In this document: positions 6,596 to 13,579 of the stretch, in pieces | How positions within the stretch are numbered: position 1 is the stretch's first letter | Layout of the letters: each line of letters begins with the position of its first letter | Source: Candidatus Poseidoniales archaeon | Lineage (GTDB): Archaea; Thermoplasmatota; Poseidoniia; Poseidoniales; Poseidoniaceae | Length of the DNA: 13,579 nucleotides | Assembly (NCBI GenBank): GCA_012270265.1 | Contig: JAAXIR010000043.1 | Coordinates: 1 to 13,579 of the forward strand | Direction: 5' to 3' | Position numbers and translations under genes: made by a program | Notes under the pieces: generated by a model | Told to the model about the DNA's origin: nothing | Databases searched by the model: none | The model's input: the letters and a program-made list of their open reading frames with translations, nothing else

Positions 6596-8615
6596 TGACC
6601 AAATGCCACGCAAACAGACCGCGTTCCTCGGCCCAATCCAGCCACGAACGCCAGGTTGAATCGAAACGCAGTGTTTGTGGGTCGCCAACGACAACAAGTC
6701 CGCGTTTTGCTCTCGTGATGGCAACGTTGAGCCGGCGTTGATCGCTCAGGAATCCAACGATACCGTCAGGATTTGAACGTACGGCTGAAAAAATGATGAC
6801 CTCCTTTTCTCGACCCTGATATCCATCCACAGTGTTGATTTCGAGACCTGCAAACCGACCTCCTTGTTCTCGCTCTTTGTTGCTATCGAAGATGTCCGAA
6901 AGGGCACGAACCTGACCACTGTATGGTGTGATGATTCCAATATCCGAGGGCAGGACGTCACCAGGCTCCAACAAGCCCTGAACCAAATCGTAAATCCGAG
7001 CAGCCTCGATTGGGTTGCTGCGACTTCCCCCTTCTTGCTCCTCATCTTCAACACCATCAATTGGGATGAAGGCAAAGGGATGGTCCCAATCGGGCCATAG
7101 GATGCCTGCAGGAGCAGGTCGCTCCGTCGCGTTGCAGCCGTCGTTCAGACGGTCATCGTAGAATCGAGCACTCGGAAACTCCCGCAATACTGGGTGCATT
7201 CGGTACTGAACGTCGAGTAAATGTGTCTGAATGCCAACGTCGATGAGCCGTTCAAACAAGGAACGCCCCAATCCGCCTTGCTCTGCTTTCTTCGAGATGA
7301 CCGTTGGTGGGAGTTGCTTGTGATCACCGACCATAATCAGTTGACGGCATCCTTTGGATATGGGAATCAATGCACTCGGCTCAACCGCTTGCGTTGCTTC
7401 ATCCATCAAGACGATGGGGAAACGTCGGCCCTCGAGAAGACGATGTCCTGATCCGATGTTGGTTGAGCAAATGACCTGTGCATTGTCCAATACGGAGGCA
7501 ATCATCTCTTTCTCAATGCGTCGCATTTCTTTCTTGTTGTGTTGAATGTCTCGGTGCGCAAGTCCTTTTTCGCGACCCTTCAACTTGGGCAAGGCTCGAT
7601 GGACCTCGTCCATTTCATCACGAATAATGGCAAGCTCGTCTTGTTTGGGATGATCTTCAATCTGAGCATCAAGCGTCGCCATACGCAATGTTTCACGAAC
7701 TTTGACAGGTCGCCCGATTCGAACAGCTCGAATTCCCAAATCCAACAAGCCCTCAAGCAAGTTGTCCACTGCAACATTGGATTCTGCTGTTGCCAAAATC
7801 GGTCCACGCCCCTCCGTTGCAAGTTGGGCGAGTGTTGCCCCAGCAGTGTGGGGTTGCCCTGTGCCCGGTGGACCTTGGACGATGGGTACGCGACGCTTCA
7901 TGGCTGCATCCATCGCTTCCGTTTGGGATGGTTTTAGAGCAACATCAATTCTCTCTGAACGGTTGAATTTGCCTGAAATCTTTGGAGGCATGGAAGCATT
8001 GTCTTCCGGATCGTGAACTTGTCCAAGAATGACATCGCGCAGGATTGTACCTCGATCACCTTCAACCGAATGGAACATTTCGAGCGCTTCCTGCATACGG
8101 TCATGCGCAACTCGATTCGCACCCCGATCAAGTCTCCATGTACCTTTTCTGAGATCTTTCGGTCGTTGCGAAACAACCACTCGAAGACGCGTTGGTCCAC
8201 GTTCAAGGACAATCCCTTCGATGGTTTTCTCACCAATTGGTTTTGAGCGGCTGATGACGACAATATCGCCATGTGTGAAACGGTGTTGCCCGAGATGTTG
8301 TCGGTCAGGATGTTCAAACACCAAGATGTCCTCACCAAACAGCGTTCCATTGGTCCGGCCTTTCAATCCCAGGAGAGCGAGTCCTGATGCTTGCAATCGA
8401 TGATGCGACCACGATGACCAACGTTCCTGAATCATTGATGTTTCTTCCTCCAACTCATCTTCAAGAAGCGATGTGAAATGGCGGAAGTGGTCTTGTCCTC
8501 GACGCCAGATGCCTCCATCTTCACCCTCAGGTTCAACATCCATCGCTGAGGAGGAACTGTCCATACGTCGAACCTTTCCTCGCTCGCCCATGCCTTCTCC
8601 AATGGTTGCCATCAT
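6588..8615 (-). CDS. SF1 UPF1/IGHMBP2-like helicase with degenerate Walker A
   Basis: Superfamily 1B DNA/RNA helicase of the UPF1/SMUBP2 group, 675 residues. Residues about 65-200 hold the N-terminal region with the beta-barrel (GDIVVISRSKPIGEK...). The motor motifs follow: Q-motif LKPSQTEAM (228-235), motif I at 248-255, Ia (TAESNVAVDNLL), II DEAT (405-408), III VGDHKQLPP (429-437), IV QYRMHP (470-475), V TVDGYQGRE (595-603) and VI RRLNVAITRAKRG (627-639). Motif I reads GPPGTGQP where the family has GPPGTGKT: the ATP-contacting Lys is Gln (codon 7854-7856) and the Mg-binding Thr is Pro (7851-7853). All else is intact and in frame, so this is either an ATPase-dead protein or a sequence error. 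ATG 8615 or the adjacent 8612 is the start; no Shine-Dalgarno is seen. It is the first gene of the minus-strand operon. Confidence 0.93.
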   Translation of the reverse strand: MMATIGEGMGERGKVRRMDSSSSAMDVEPEGEDGGIWRRGQDHFRHFTSLLEDELEEETSMIQERWSSWSHHRLQASGLALLGLKGRTNGTLFGEDILVFEHPDRQHLGQHRFTHGDIVVISRSKPIGEKTIEGIVLERGPTRLRVVVSQRPKDLRKGTWRLDRGANRVAHDRMQEALEMFHSVEGDRGTILRDVILGQVHDPEDNASMPPKISGKFNRSERIDVALKPSQTEAMDAAMKRRVPIVQGPPGTGQPHTAGATLAQLATEGRGPILATAESNVAVDNLLEGLLDLGIRAVRIGRPVKVRETLRMATLDAQIEDHPKQDELAIIRDEMDEVHRALPKLKGREKGLAHRDIQHNKKEMRRIEKEMIASVLDNAQVICSTNIGSGHRLLEGRRFPIVLMDEATQAVEPSALIPISKGCRQLIMVGDHKQLPPTVISKKAEQGGLGRSLFERLIDVGIQTHLLDVQYRMHPVLREFPSARFYDDRLNDGCNATERPAPAGILWPDWDHPFAFIPIDGVEDEEQEGGSRSNPIEAARIYDLVQGLLEPGDVLPSDIGIITPYSGQVRALSDIFDSNKEREQGGRFAGLEINTVDGYQGREKEVIIFSAVRSNPDGIVGFLSDQRRLNVAITRAKRGLVVVGDPQTLRFDSTWRSWLDWAEERGLFAWHLVNG

Positions 8616-8660
8616 TTCAGACTATGGCGAATGATGCGTTCGTCGTCCATGGAATGGTGA

Positions 8661-8670
8661 TGCTTAAACC
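8661..8670. promoter_or_regulatory. Possible shared TATA-like element between divergent operons
   Basis: TGCTTAAACC reads CTTAAACC on plus and TTTAAGCA on minus, a near-palindromic AT core in the 86-base gap between the helicase start (8615) and the zinc-ribbon start (8702). It lies 46 bases before the helicase ATG and about 32 bases before the zinc-ribbon ATG, so it could place transcription starts for both. It is weaker than the pilin TATA box. Confidence 0.35.
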
Positions 8671-8701
8671 ACAAGTGCCTACCGAGAAAGTAGGCGAGAC
8701 C

Positions 8702-9799
8702 ATGTTTTGGAAGCGCAAAAAGGATGGTGTTGAGGAGGGAAATCCTTGCCCATTTTGCGGTGCACAAAACGAACCTAACGCAACAACATGCGTACAGTGC
8801 TATTACGACCTGAACAAGCCAGCACGCGATCAGCACCTTGAGGTTGCGTCCGATGTTCAAAACGACCTCCTCTCAACGCTCATGGACAGCGAGGACAACG
8901 AGGATGAGGAAGAGTTCGCTGTCGAGGCAGTCCTTGACCTCGAAGATGTCACCATCGAAGTCGATCAATACGATGACCCATTGTCCAGTGATGGGTTCTC
9001 ATTCATTGATAGTGAAGGCCCCACCTTGTCGGAAACGGTTGAGTTCGAAACTCGTGAAGAGGTTGAGCTGACCACCGATGATGCGCCCGATATTGAAGAA
9101 CGATTTGAGCTTCCAGATGCAAACCCGCTCGATGAGGTTGCGGAACCAGTGCACACCGGCCAAGGACAATTGATTCAAACGGCTGATGACGAGAACGATG
9201 TCGACTTTACAGGAACTGTTGGTCCTGACCCGAATGCCATACCAGAACTTCCTGAGACCGAAGAAGACCTCCCCCTTCCACCAGGAGAACTCACCGTTCC
9301 TGACATTCCTGACGATATTGAAGAGGATGAACCACAGGTTCCAGAACTACCTGAGGAAGAGCCTGTTCCAGAGTTGCCAGAAGAATCTGAGGCACCAGAA
9401 CTCCCTGAAGACGATGCAGTTCCCGAACTCCCTGAAGACGATGATGTCGAATCGACAATCGAACAGCCTGCAGAGGAAGACGTTGTTACCCCTGATGTGC
9501 CAACGAGTACGCGCATCTGGCCATGGCCTGCTGGAGAACCAATGGATCCTCGAGAAGTGCATCGAATCGTTGTTGAGTCGCTTGGATTGGTCCGAGCAGG
9601 ACGCATCGCTGAAGCAGAACACAACATCGATGCGCTCGGCCCTCGCCTTGGTGACGATGTTTCCTTGTTGTACCACATCGGCCTTATTCTACAACAAGCC
9701 GGACGTGCCGAACATCTCAATTGGATGCTTGAAATGGCGCGACGTGTCCATCCAAACGATGAGAACGTGATGAACGCCATCACCCATTTGTCCGCCTGA
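8702..9799 (+). CDS. Zinc-ribbon protein with long acidic linker and C-terminal helical repeats
   Basis: Function not recognised; 365 residues. The N-terminus has a basic patch (MFWKRKKDG) then a zinc ribbon with ligands C16, C19, C30 and C33 (NPCPFCGAQN ... TTCVQCYYD). Residues about 45-275 form a very acidic, low-complexity linker with tandem PELPE units. The last 90 residues (from WPWPAGEPMDPREVHRIVVE) read as amphipathic helices with a TPR-like spacing (LGLVRAGRIAEAEHNIDALG, then LLYHIGLILQQAGRAEHLNW). No signal or membrane segment is visible. ATG 8702 is preferred to an in-frame ATG at 8606 because the zinc ribbon usually sits at the N-terminus and the longer form would overlap the divergent helicase start. 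It is the first gene of the plus-strand operon; its stop codon overlaps the ribosome-binding site of the acetyltransferase. A protein-protein scaffold role is a guess. Confidence 0.85.
   Translation: MFWKRKKDGVEEGNPCPFCGAQNEPNATTCVQCYYDLNKPARDQHLEVASDVQNDLLSTLMDSEDNEDEEEFAVEAVLDLEDVTIEVDQYDDPLSSDGFSFIDSEGPTLSETVEFETREEVELTTDDAPDIEERFELPDANPLDEVAEPVHTGQGQLIQTADDENDVDFTGTVGPDPNAIPELPETEEDLPLPPGELTVPDIPDDIEEDEPQVPELPEEEPVPELPEESEAPELPEDDAVPELPEDDDVESTIEQPAEEDVVTPDVPTSTRIWPWPAGEPMDPREVHRIVVESLGLVRAGRIAEAEHNIDALGPRLGDDVSLLYHIGLILQQAGRAEHLNWMLEMARRVHPNDENVMNAITHLSA
9338..9445 (+). repeat. Four 27-bp tandem repeats (VPELPE-x3) in the zinc-ribbon protein
   Basis: Four in-frame 9-residue units read VPELPEEEP, VPELPEESE, APELPEDDA and VPELPEDDD. 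The last two are nearly identical at the DNA level, suggesting recent duplication. They extend the acidic linker. Confidence 0.7.
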
Positions 9800-9809
9800 G
9801 GTATGCCAC

Positions 9810-10376
9810 ATGCCAGAAACGCCGAAGCTTCCAGACTTGGAGGGAGGATATTCTCTACGTCCCGTTTCCAAAGCCATCCTACCGATGGTGATTGAGGCGT
9901 ACACGGAAGACCCCGAGTCGGCAAAGGCTGCCTTGCCTTGGCTACGAAGCGATGAAGACATCACGCGCCAACTCGCAGACATGTTGCACGATCTGGAACA
10001 TCTCTCAAACGCGGACCGTGTCCACTTTTGGTCGATTCATGATGATGGAAACACCTTCATCGGATTGATCGGCCTTGGAGATGAAATGCAATTGGTTCAT
10101 TCGAATTACAACCTTGGCTACTGGGTTCGCAAAGGATTCCGCAACCGACGCATTGCTTCGAATGCAGTCGATGCTGTGCTCGGATGGCTTGAATCAAGAG
10201 GATCGGTGTTCAGAGTTGAAATCACAGTCCATCCTCGAAACGAGGCAGGTCTTGTGACAGCAGAACGAATCTGTCAACGGTGGAACGGTCAAATCATTGA
10301 CGAATTCATTGGCATCGAATTGAACAACAAAACGGTCCTTCACAAAATCCACGTTATCGATTTGCCCCGGATGTGA
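9810..10376 (+). CDS. GNAT-family acetyltransferase (RimJ/RimL-like)
   Basis: Acetyl-CoA-dependent N-acetyltransferase of 188 residues, closest in layout to the RimJ/RimL group that acetylates protein N-termini or small amines. The start YSLRPVSKAILPMVIEAY is the first strand and helix; FWSIHDDGNTFIGLIGLG (73-90) gives the central strands; NLGYWVRKGFRNRRIASNAV (101-120) is the acetyl-CoA-binding motif A. That motif normally reads (R/Q)xxGx(G/A); here it is R111-N-R-R114-I-A116, with Arg where the pyrophosphate-binding loop has Gly. The later part (RVEITVHPRNEAGLVTAERI) resembles the RimJ strand IEARVxPxNxAS. ATG 9810 is preceded by GAGG overlapping the previous stop. Its TGA overlaps the GTG start of the deacetylase by four bases, so the two are translationally coupled. 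The substrate is unknown; the pairing with a deacetylase may be functional or accidental. Confidence 0.88.
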   Translation: MPETPKLPDLEGGYSLRPVSKAILPMVIEAYTEDPESAKAALPWLRSDEDITRQLADMLHDLEHLSNADRVHFWSIHDDGNTFIGLIGLGDEMQLVHSNYNLGYWVRKGFRNRRIASNAVDAVLGWLESRGSVFRVEITVHPRNEAGLVTAERICQRWNGQIIDEFIGIELNNKTVLHKIHVIDLPRM

Positions 10377-11170
10377 AGGGTGTGCGAAGAACGTGGTTGA
10401 CCGTCGATACGGATGATCTTCGTCACGTTCCTTCGAATCAAGGACATCCAACTCGCTCGAAACCTAACCCCTCGTTACCGGATGTTTCAGAGCAATTTCG
10501 AGAAGGTATTGGTGGGTTCGATGCTTGGATGAGCACCCACAATCTTCCTGTCACACTGTTCGTGATTGCCGACCAGTGCGCATCTGATGATTTCGTGAAA
10601 ATGATGCAATCCTTGATTGAATCGTACAATGAACGGATTTCCATCGGATGTCATGGGTTGCACCATCGAAGTTGGTCCGCATGGGAGGAAGATGTCGAGG
10701 GATTTTCAGCCGACCTAGCCGAATCCATTCGGCTTCTTGAACACCATTTTCCAAACCATTTCAAAAAGTGGTTTCGTGCTCCCGCTGGCTACGTAGCACC
10801 TTGGATGTTCTCTGTCCTTGAACAACAAGGATTTCGTGTTGATTCCTCAATCAATCCGTCATGGTTGGTCAACAAGAAATACGGTAAAGGAAACTCGTGG
10901 AAAACCACCAACGATGTTCTCCAAACAACATCCCTCATTGAACGAGCATGGAAGACACGTTGGACGCTTCCAACATGTGGCCCTGCCCAGCATATTCCAG
11001 TCTTACGTTGGAATGCCAAAGCTGCATGGAAGCGATTGTCAAAACCCCTTACGATCGACGAAATGAATCATGTTGAAGATCCAACAGTTGAACTCGATAC
11101 AATCTACTGGCACATCCTCGATCATGCAAGAAGCAACGGAACGTGGACGCCACCAATCAGAGGCTTGTGA
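10373..11170 (+). CDS. CE4 polysaccharide deacetylase (NodB-type)
   Basis: Carbohydrate esterase family 4 hydrolase, 265 residues, expected to remove N-acetyl groups from a polysaccharide or related amide. Motif 1 is WLTVDTDDLRH (8-18), of the VDxED kind seen in exosortase-associated (XrtA-system) deacetylases rather than TFDDG. Motif 2 is HGLHH (H94, H98 as metal ligands). Motif 3 is FRAPAGY (R135, P137, G139), motif 4 is GFRVDSSINPS (D157) and a late IYWHILDH supplies the final histidine. No signal peptide or membrane segment is visible, so it may act inside the cell on a glycan precursor. GTG 10373 shares four bases with the acetyltransferase stop (GTGA); GTG 10382 is an alternative. The gene ends 14 bases inside the convergent aceE. 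With the two glycosyltransferases in the window, a surface-glycan role is plausible but unproven. Confidence 0.85.
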   Translation: MKGVRRTWLTVDTDDLRHVPSNQGHPTRSKPNPSLPDVSEQFREGIGGFDAWMSTHNLPVTLFVIADQCASDDFVKMMQSLIESYNERISIGCHGLHHRSWSAWEEDVEGFSADLAESIRLLEHHFPNHFKKWFRAPAGYVAPWMFSVLEQQGFRVDSSINPSWLVNKKYGKGNSWKTTNDVLQTTSLIERAWKTRWTLPTCGPAQHIPVLRWNAKAAWKRLSKPLTIDEMNHVEDPTVELDTIYWHILDHARSNGTWTPPIRGL

Positions 11171-13579
11171 TGTCGTTTCGATCGGTTGAAACCTCAAATT
11201 TCGACATTGCATCGGCGTATACAGAAGCATCCATTTGGCCTTCTCGTACCAACGATGAGAGTGCTGCAAGAGCAACGGCCTCACCATCGATCTCAAAGAA
11301 GCGACGAAGCGCAGGACGAGTGTCTGACCGGCCAAAACCATCTGTTCCAAGAACGGTATACGGTGCATGTACCCACTCGCGGATCATTTCAGGAACAGCA
11401 GCAACGTTGTCCGATACGGCGATAATCGGTGAAGCGCCTTCACCAAATTGTTGCTCGACCCATGTCGATTTCATCGCTTCTCCTGGGTGCAATCTGTTCC
11501 ACCGAGACACATCCATTCCTTCACGCCGCAACTCACCATAGGACGTTGCCGACCAAATCTCAGAGCGTACTCCAAAGGTTTCCAACTTCTCAACGGCATC
11601 CAATACTTGGAGCATGATTGGTCCAGATCCAATCAAGCGAACAACGGGTCCATCGCCAGCTGGAGCATCGCGAAGTTTGTACAATCCCTTGAGAATGCCT
11701 TCTTCACAATCCTTCGGTTTCGCAGGCATTGGGTAGTTCTCATTGTAGACAGCAAGATAGTAGATGACATCGCCATCTTGCTCACACATCTCAACAATGC
11801 CTTGCTTGATGATGGTCGAGAGTTCGAAAGCAAAGGCTGGGTCGTACGCTCGAACCGCTGGATTGGAATGCGCCATCAGAAGCGAATGGCCGTCTTGATG
11901 TTGCAAGCCTTCACCATTGAGCGTCGTTCGTCCAGAAGTAGCACCAATGAGGAAGCCTCGTGCGCGGGAATCTGCAGCAGACCAAATCAAATCAGCAACA
12001 CGCTGGAATCCAAACATCGAGTAAAAGATGTAGAACGGGATGGTTGGGGAACCTTGTGTTGCATACGATGTTGCAGCAGCGATAAACGATGAAAGCGCAC
12101 CTGCTTCATTGATACCCTCCTCGAGAATCTGCCCTTTTGCAGATTCCTTGTACTTCATCAACACCTTGTGATCAACAGGCTTGTACAATTGACCTTCTGG
12201 ATGATAAATTCCAAATTCAGAGAACAAAGGATCCATACCGAACGTTCTCGCCTCATCCGGAATCAATGGAACAACACGTTCTCCGAATTCCTTGGTTTTC
12301 ATCAATCCGCGCATCAAGCGAACGAATGCCATTGTCGTCGAAACTTGCGATGTTCCTTTTGTTCCATCGTCAAATTCTGCATACCCTGCATCCTCAGGCA
12401 GCGTGAGATTCATTTCAGGAACACGTCGTTCCGGCATTGGGCCTTTCATTGCAGCACGTCGCTTCTTTGCATATGCGACAACATCTGGGACATCGTTTGG
12501 ATGAATGAAAGGAAGTTTTTCCAAATCCTCATCTGTAAAATCAAGACCCATCGCATCTCGAATCAAACGCAAATCGTTTTCATCGGCCTTCTTTCTCTGG
12601 TGCGTTGTGTTACGACCTGCAAAAGCAGGACCAAGTCCGTACCCCTTGATGGTGCGAGCAAGAATGACCGTTGGTTGTCCCTTGTGGGCGCATGCTGCTG
12701 CATAGGCAGCGTGAATCTTGAGGAAATCATGACCGCCGAGATCTTCGGTCAGCGCTTCAAGTTCTTCATCGGAATAGTCAGCGACCATGGCCGTCAGTTC
12801 CTCACCTGCAAACAATTCCTTGCGAATGATGGCCCCTTCGGCCGTAAACAATCGTTGCTCATCTCCATCGACGAGATCAGCAAGACGCTTAGCGAGCGTT
12901 CCGCTCGTATCCTTTGCAAAGAGCGCATCCCATGAAGAACCCCATAGGACCTTGATGACATTCCAACCAGCTCCTCTGAATCGACCTTCAAGTTCTTGAA
13001 CAATCTTCGAATTTCCACGAACAGGTCCATCCAATCGTTGTAGGTTGCAGTTCATGGTCATGACGATGTTGTCCAGTCCTTCACGAGCTGCAAGCGCCAA
13101 CTCAGAAAGCGACTCTGGCTCATCGGACTCACCATCGCCCATCGTGTACCAAACGCGAGAAAGCGTAGTATCCGCCAAGCCTCGGTGGTGAAGATAACGA
13201 TTGAATCGTGCTTGATGGATGGCGGTCATGGCACCAAGACCCATTGAAACACTCGGATATTCCCAGAAATCAGGCATCAGTCTTGGATGCGGATAGGATG
13301 AGAGTCCAGCACCTCCAACCTCTTGACGGAAATTGTGGACGTTCTCATCGCTCAAGCGACCTTCAAGCCAAGCACGAGCATAGATTCCGGGGGAAGCATG
13401 TCCTTGCCAATAGACGTGATCGCCCCAGCCATCGCCATCTTTTCCTCGATAGAAGTGGTTCAGTCCAACTTCCCAGAGGTGGGATGCAGATGCATAGGTG
13501 GAGATGTGACCGCCAATACCATCCACGTATTTGTTGGCCCGAGTGACCATCATCATCGCATTCCAGCGGTTGATGGTGT
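11157..13579 (-). CDS. aceE: Pyruvate dehydrogenase E1, homodimeric AceE type, N-terminus cut by window edge
   Basis: Thiamine-diphosphate-dependent E1 of the pyruvate dehydrogenase complex; it decarboxylates pyruvate and acetylates the lipoyl group of E2, leading to acetyl-CoA. The frame is open to base 13579, with TINRWNA preceding the first in-window ATG, matching the (R)RxxIRWNA region of bacterial AceE, so about 80-90 N-terminal residues lie outside. About 806 residues are visible. The ThDP/Mg motif is MGDGESDEPES ending in MNCNLQRLDGP; HISTYASASHLWEVGLNHF and FRQEVGGAGLSSYPHPRLMP match AceE throughout; ILEEGINEAG carries the cofactor-activating Glu; the transketolase-like C-terminal domain ends in VLGTDGFGRSDTRPALRRFF. 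This is the homodimeric form, distinct from the alpha2beta2 type. It is convergent with the deacetylase with a 14-base 3' overlap. In an archaeal background, acquisition from a bacterium is the likely origin; E2/E3 genes are not in the window. Confidence 0.96.
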   Translation of the reverse strand, partial: TINRWNAMMMVTRANKYVDGIGGHISTYASASHLWEVGLNHFYRGKDGDGWGDHVYWQGHASPGIYARAWLEGRLSDENVHNFRQEVGGAGLSSYPHPRLMPDFWEYPSVSMGLGAMTAIHQARFNRYLHHRGLADTTLSRVWYTMGDGESDEPESLSELALAAREGLDNIVMTMNCNLQRLDGPVRGNSKIVQELEGRFRGAGWNVIKVLWGSSWDALFAKDTSGTLAKRLADLVDGDEQRLFTAEGAIIRKELFAGEELTAMVADYSDEELEALTEDLGGHDFLKIHAAYAAACAHKGQPTVILARTIKGYGLGPAFAGRNTTHQRKKADENDLRLIRDAMGLDFTDEDLEKLPFIHPNDVPDVVAYAKKRRAAMKGPMPERRVPEMNLTLPEDAGYAEFDDGTKGTSQVSTTMAFVRLMRGLMKTKEFGERVVPLIPDEARTFGMDPLFSEFGIYHPEGQLYKPVDHKVLMKYKESAKGQILEEGINEAGALSSFIAAATSYATQGSPTIPFYIFYSMFGFQRVADLIWSAADSRARGFLIGATSGRTTLNGEGLQHQDGHSLLMAHSNPAVRAYDPAFAFELSTIIKQGIVEMCEQDGDVIYYLAVYNENYPMPAKPKDCEEGILKGLYKLRDAPAGDGPVVRLIGSGPIMLQVLDAVEKLETFGVRSEIWSATSYGELRREGMDVSRWNRLHPGEAMKSTWVEQQFGEGASPIIAVSDNVAAVPEMIREWVHAPYTVLGTDGFGRSDTRPALRRFFEIDGEAVALAALSSLVREGQMDASVYADAMSKFEVSTDRNDITSL

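Noticed and set aside
9175..9924. Minus-strand 249-residue serine-rich frame
   Set aside because: Antisense of the acidic Glu/Asp-rich linker of the zinc-ribbon protein; composition is what complementing GAA/GAC/GAT codons produces, and it crosses into the acetyltransferase gene.
12168..12935. Plus-strand 255-residue frame
   Set aside because: Lies wholly opposite aceE, whose protein is conserved throughout; the opposing translation shows no family motif.

Overview
The window most likely comes from a marine planktonic euryarchaeon of the Poseidoniales / Marine Group II type, or a near relative in the Thermoplasmata. This is inference. It rests on an archaeal class III (type IV) pilin with the AVSPVIATILMVAIT N-terminus, a type II (archaeal/eukaryotic) methionine aminopeptidase, an archaeal TATA box (TTTAAATA) upstream of the pilin, short intergenic gaps, and a bacterial-type homodimeric pyruvate dehydrogenase E1 that looks horizontally acquired.

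Layout. (1) Positions 1-2078 hold two divergent glycosyltransferases: a GT4 enzyme on the minus strand whose C-terminus lies beyond the window, and a membrane-anchored GT2 enzyme on the plus strand. (2) At 2083-2732 is a self-contained pilin unit on the minus strand: TATA box, 5' hairpin, strong Shine-Dalgarno, a 163-residue pilin, and a 3' region with several symmetric elements ending in a GC hairpin plus T-run. (3) Positions 2733-3016 show no gene. (4) Positions 3017-8615 look like one six-gene minus-strand operon, read from high to low coordinates: UPF1/IGHMBP2-like SF1 helicase, RDD membrane protein, a (GPPS)n-tailed protein, a 90-residue protein resembling half of a TATA-binding protein, a Sua5/YrdC protein and methionine aminopeptidase. 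Neighbours overlap or lie within about 30 bases of each other. (5) Positions 8702-11170 hold a divergent plus-strand operon: a zinc-ribbon/acidic/helical-repeat protein, a GNAT acetyltransferase and a CE4 polysaccharide deacetylase. (6) Positions 11157-13579 hold pyruvate dehydrogenase E1 (AceE) on the minus strand, convergent with the deacetylase, its 5' end cut by the window edge.

How the genes may work together (inference). The glycosyltransferases, pilin and deacetylase suggest cell-surface glycan and appendage functions. The minus-strand operon groups translation and protein-maturation functions (Sua5/YrdC, MetAP) with a helicase and unknown proteins.

The most notable observations are an otherwise intact SF1 helicase whose Walker A motif reads GPPGTGQP, lacking the catalytic Lys-Thr; the 90-residue half-TBP-like protein next to Sua5; a 12-bp tandem array encoding a GPPS tail with an embedded CPPC; and a homodimeric AceE in an archaeal context.
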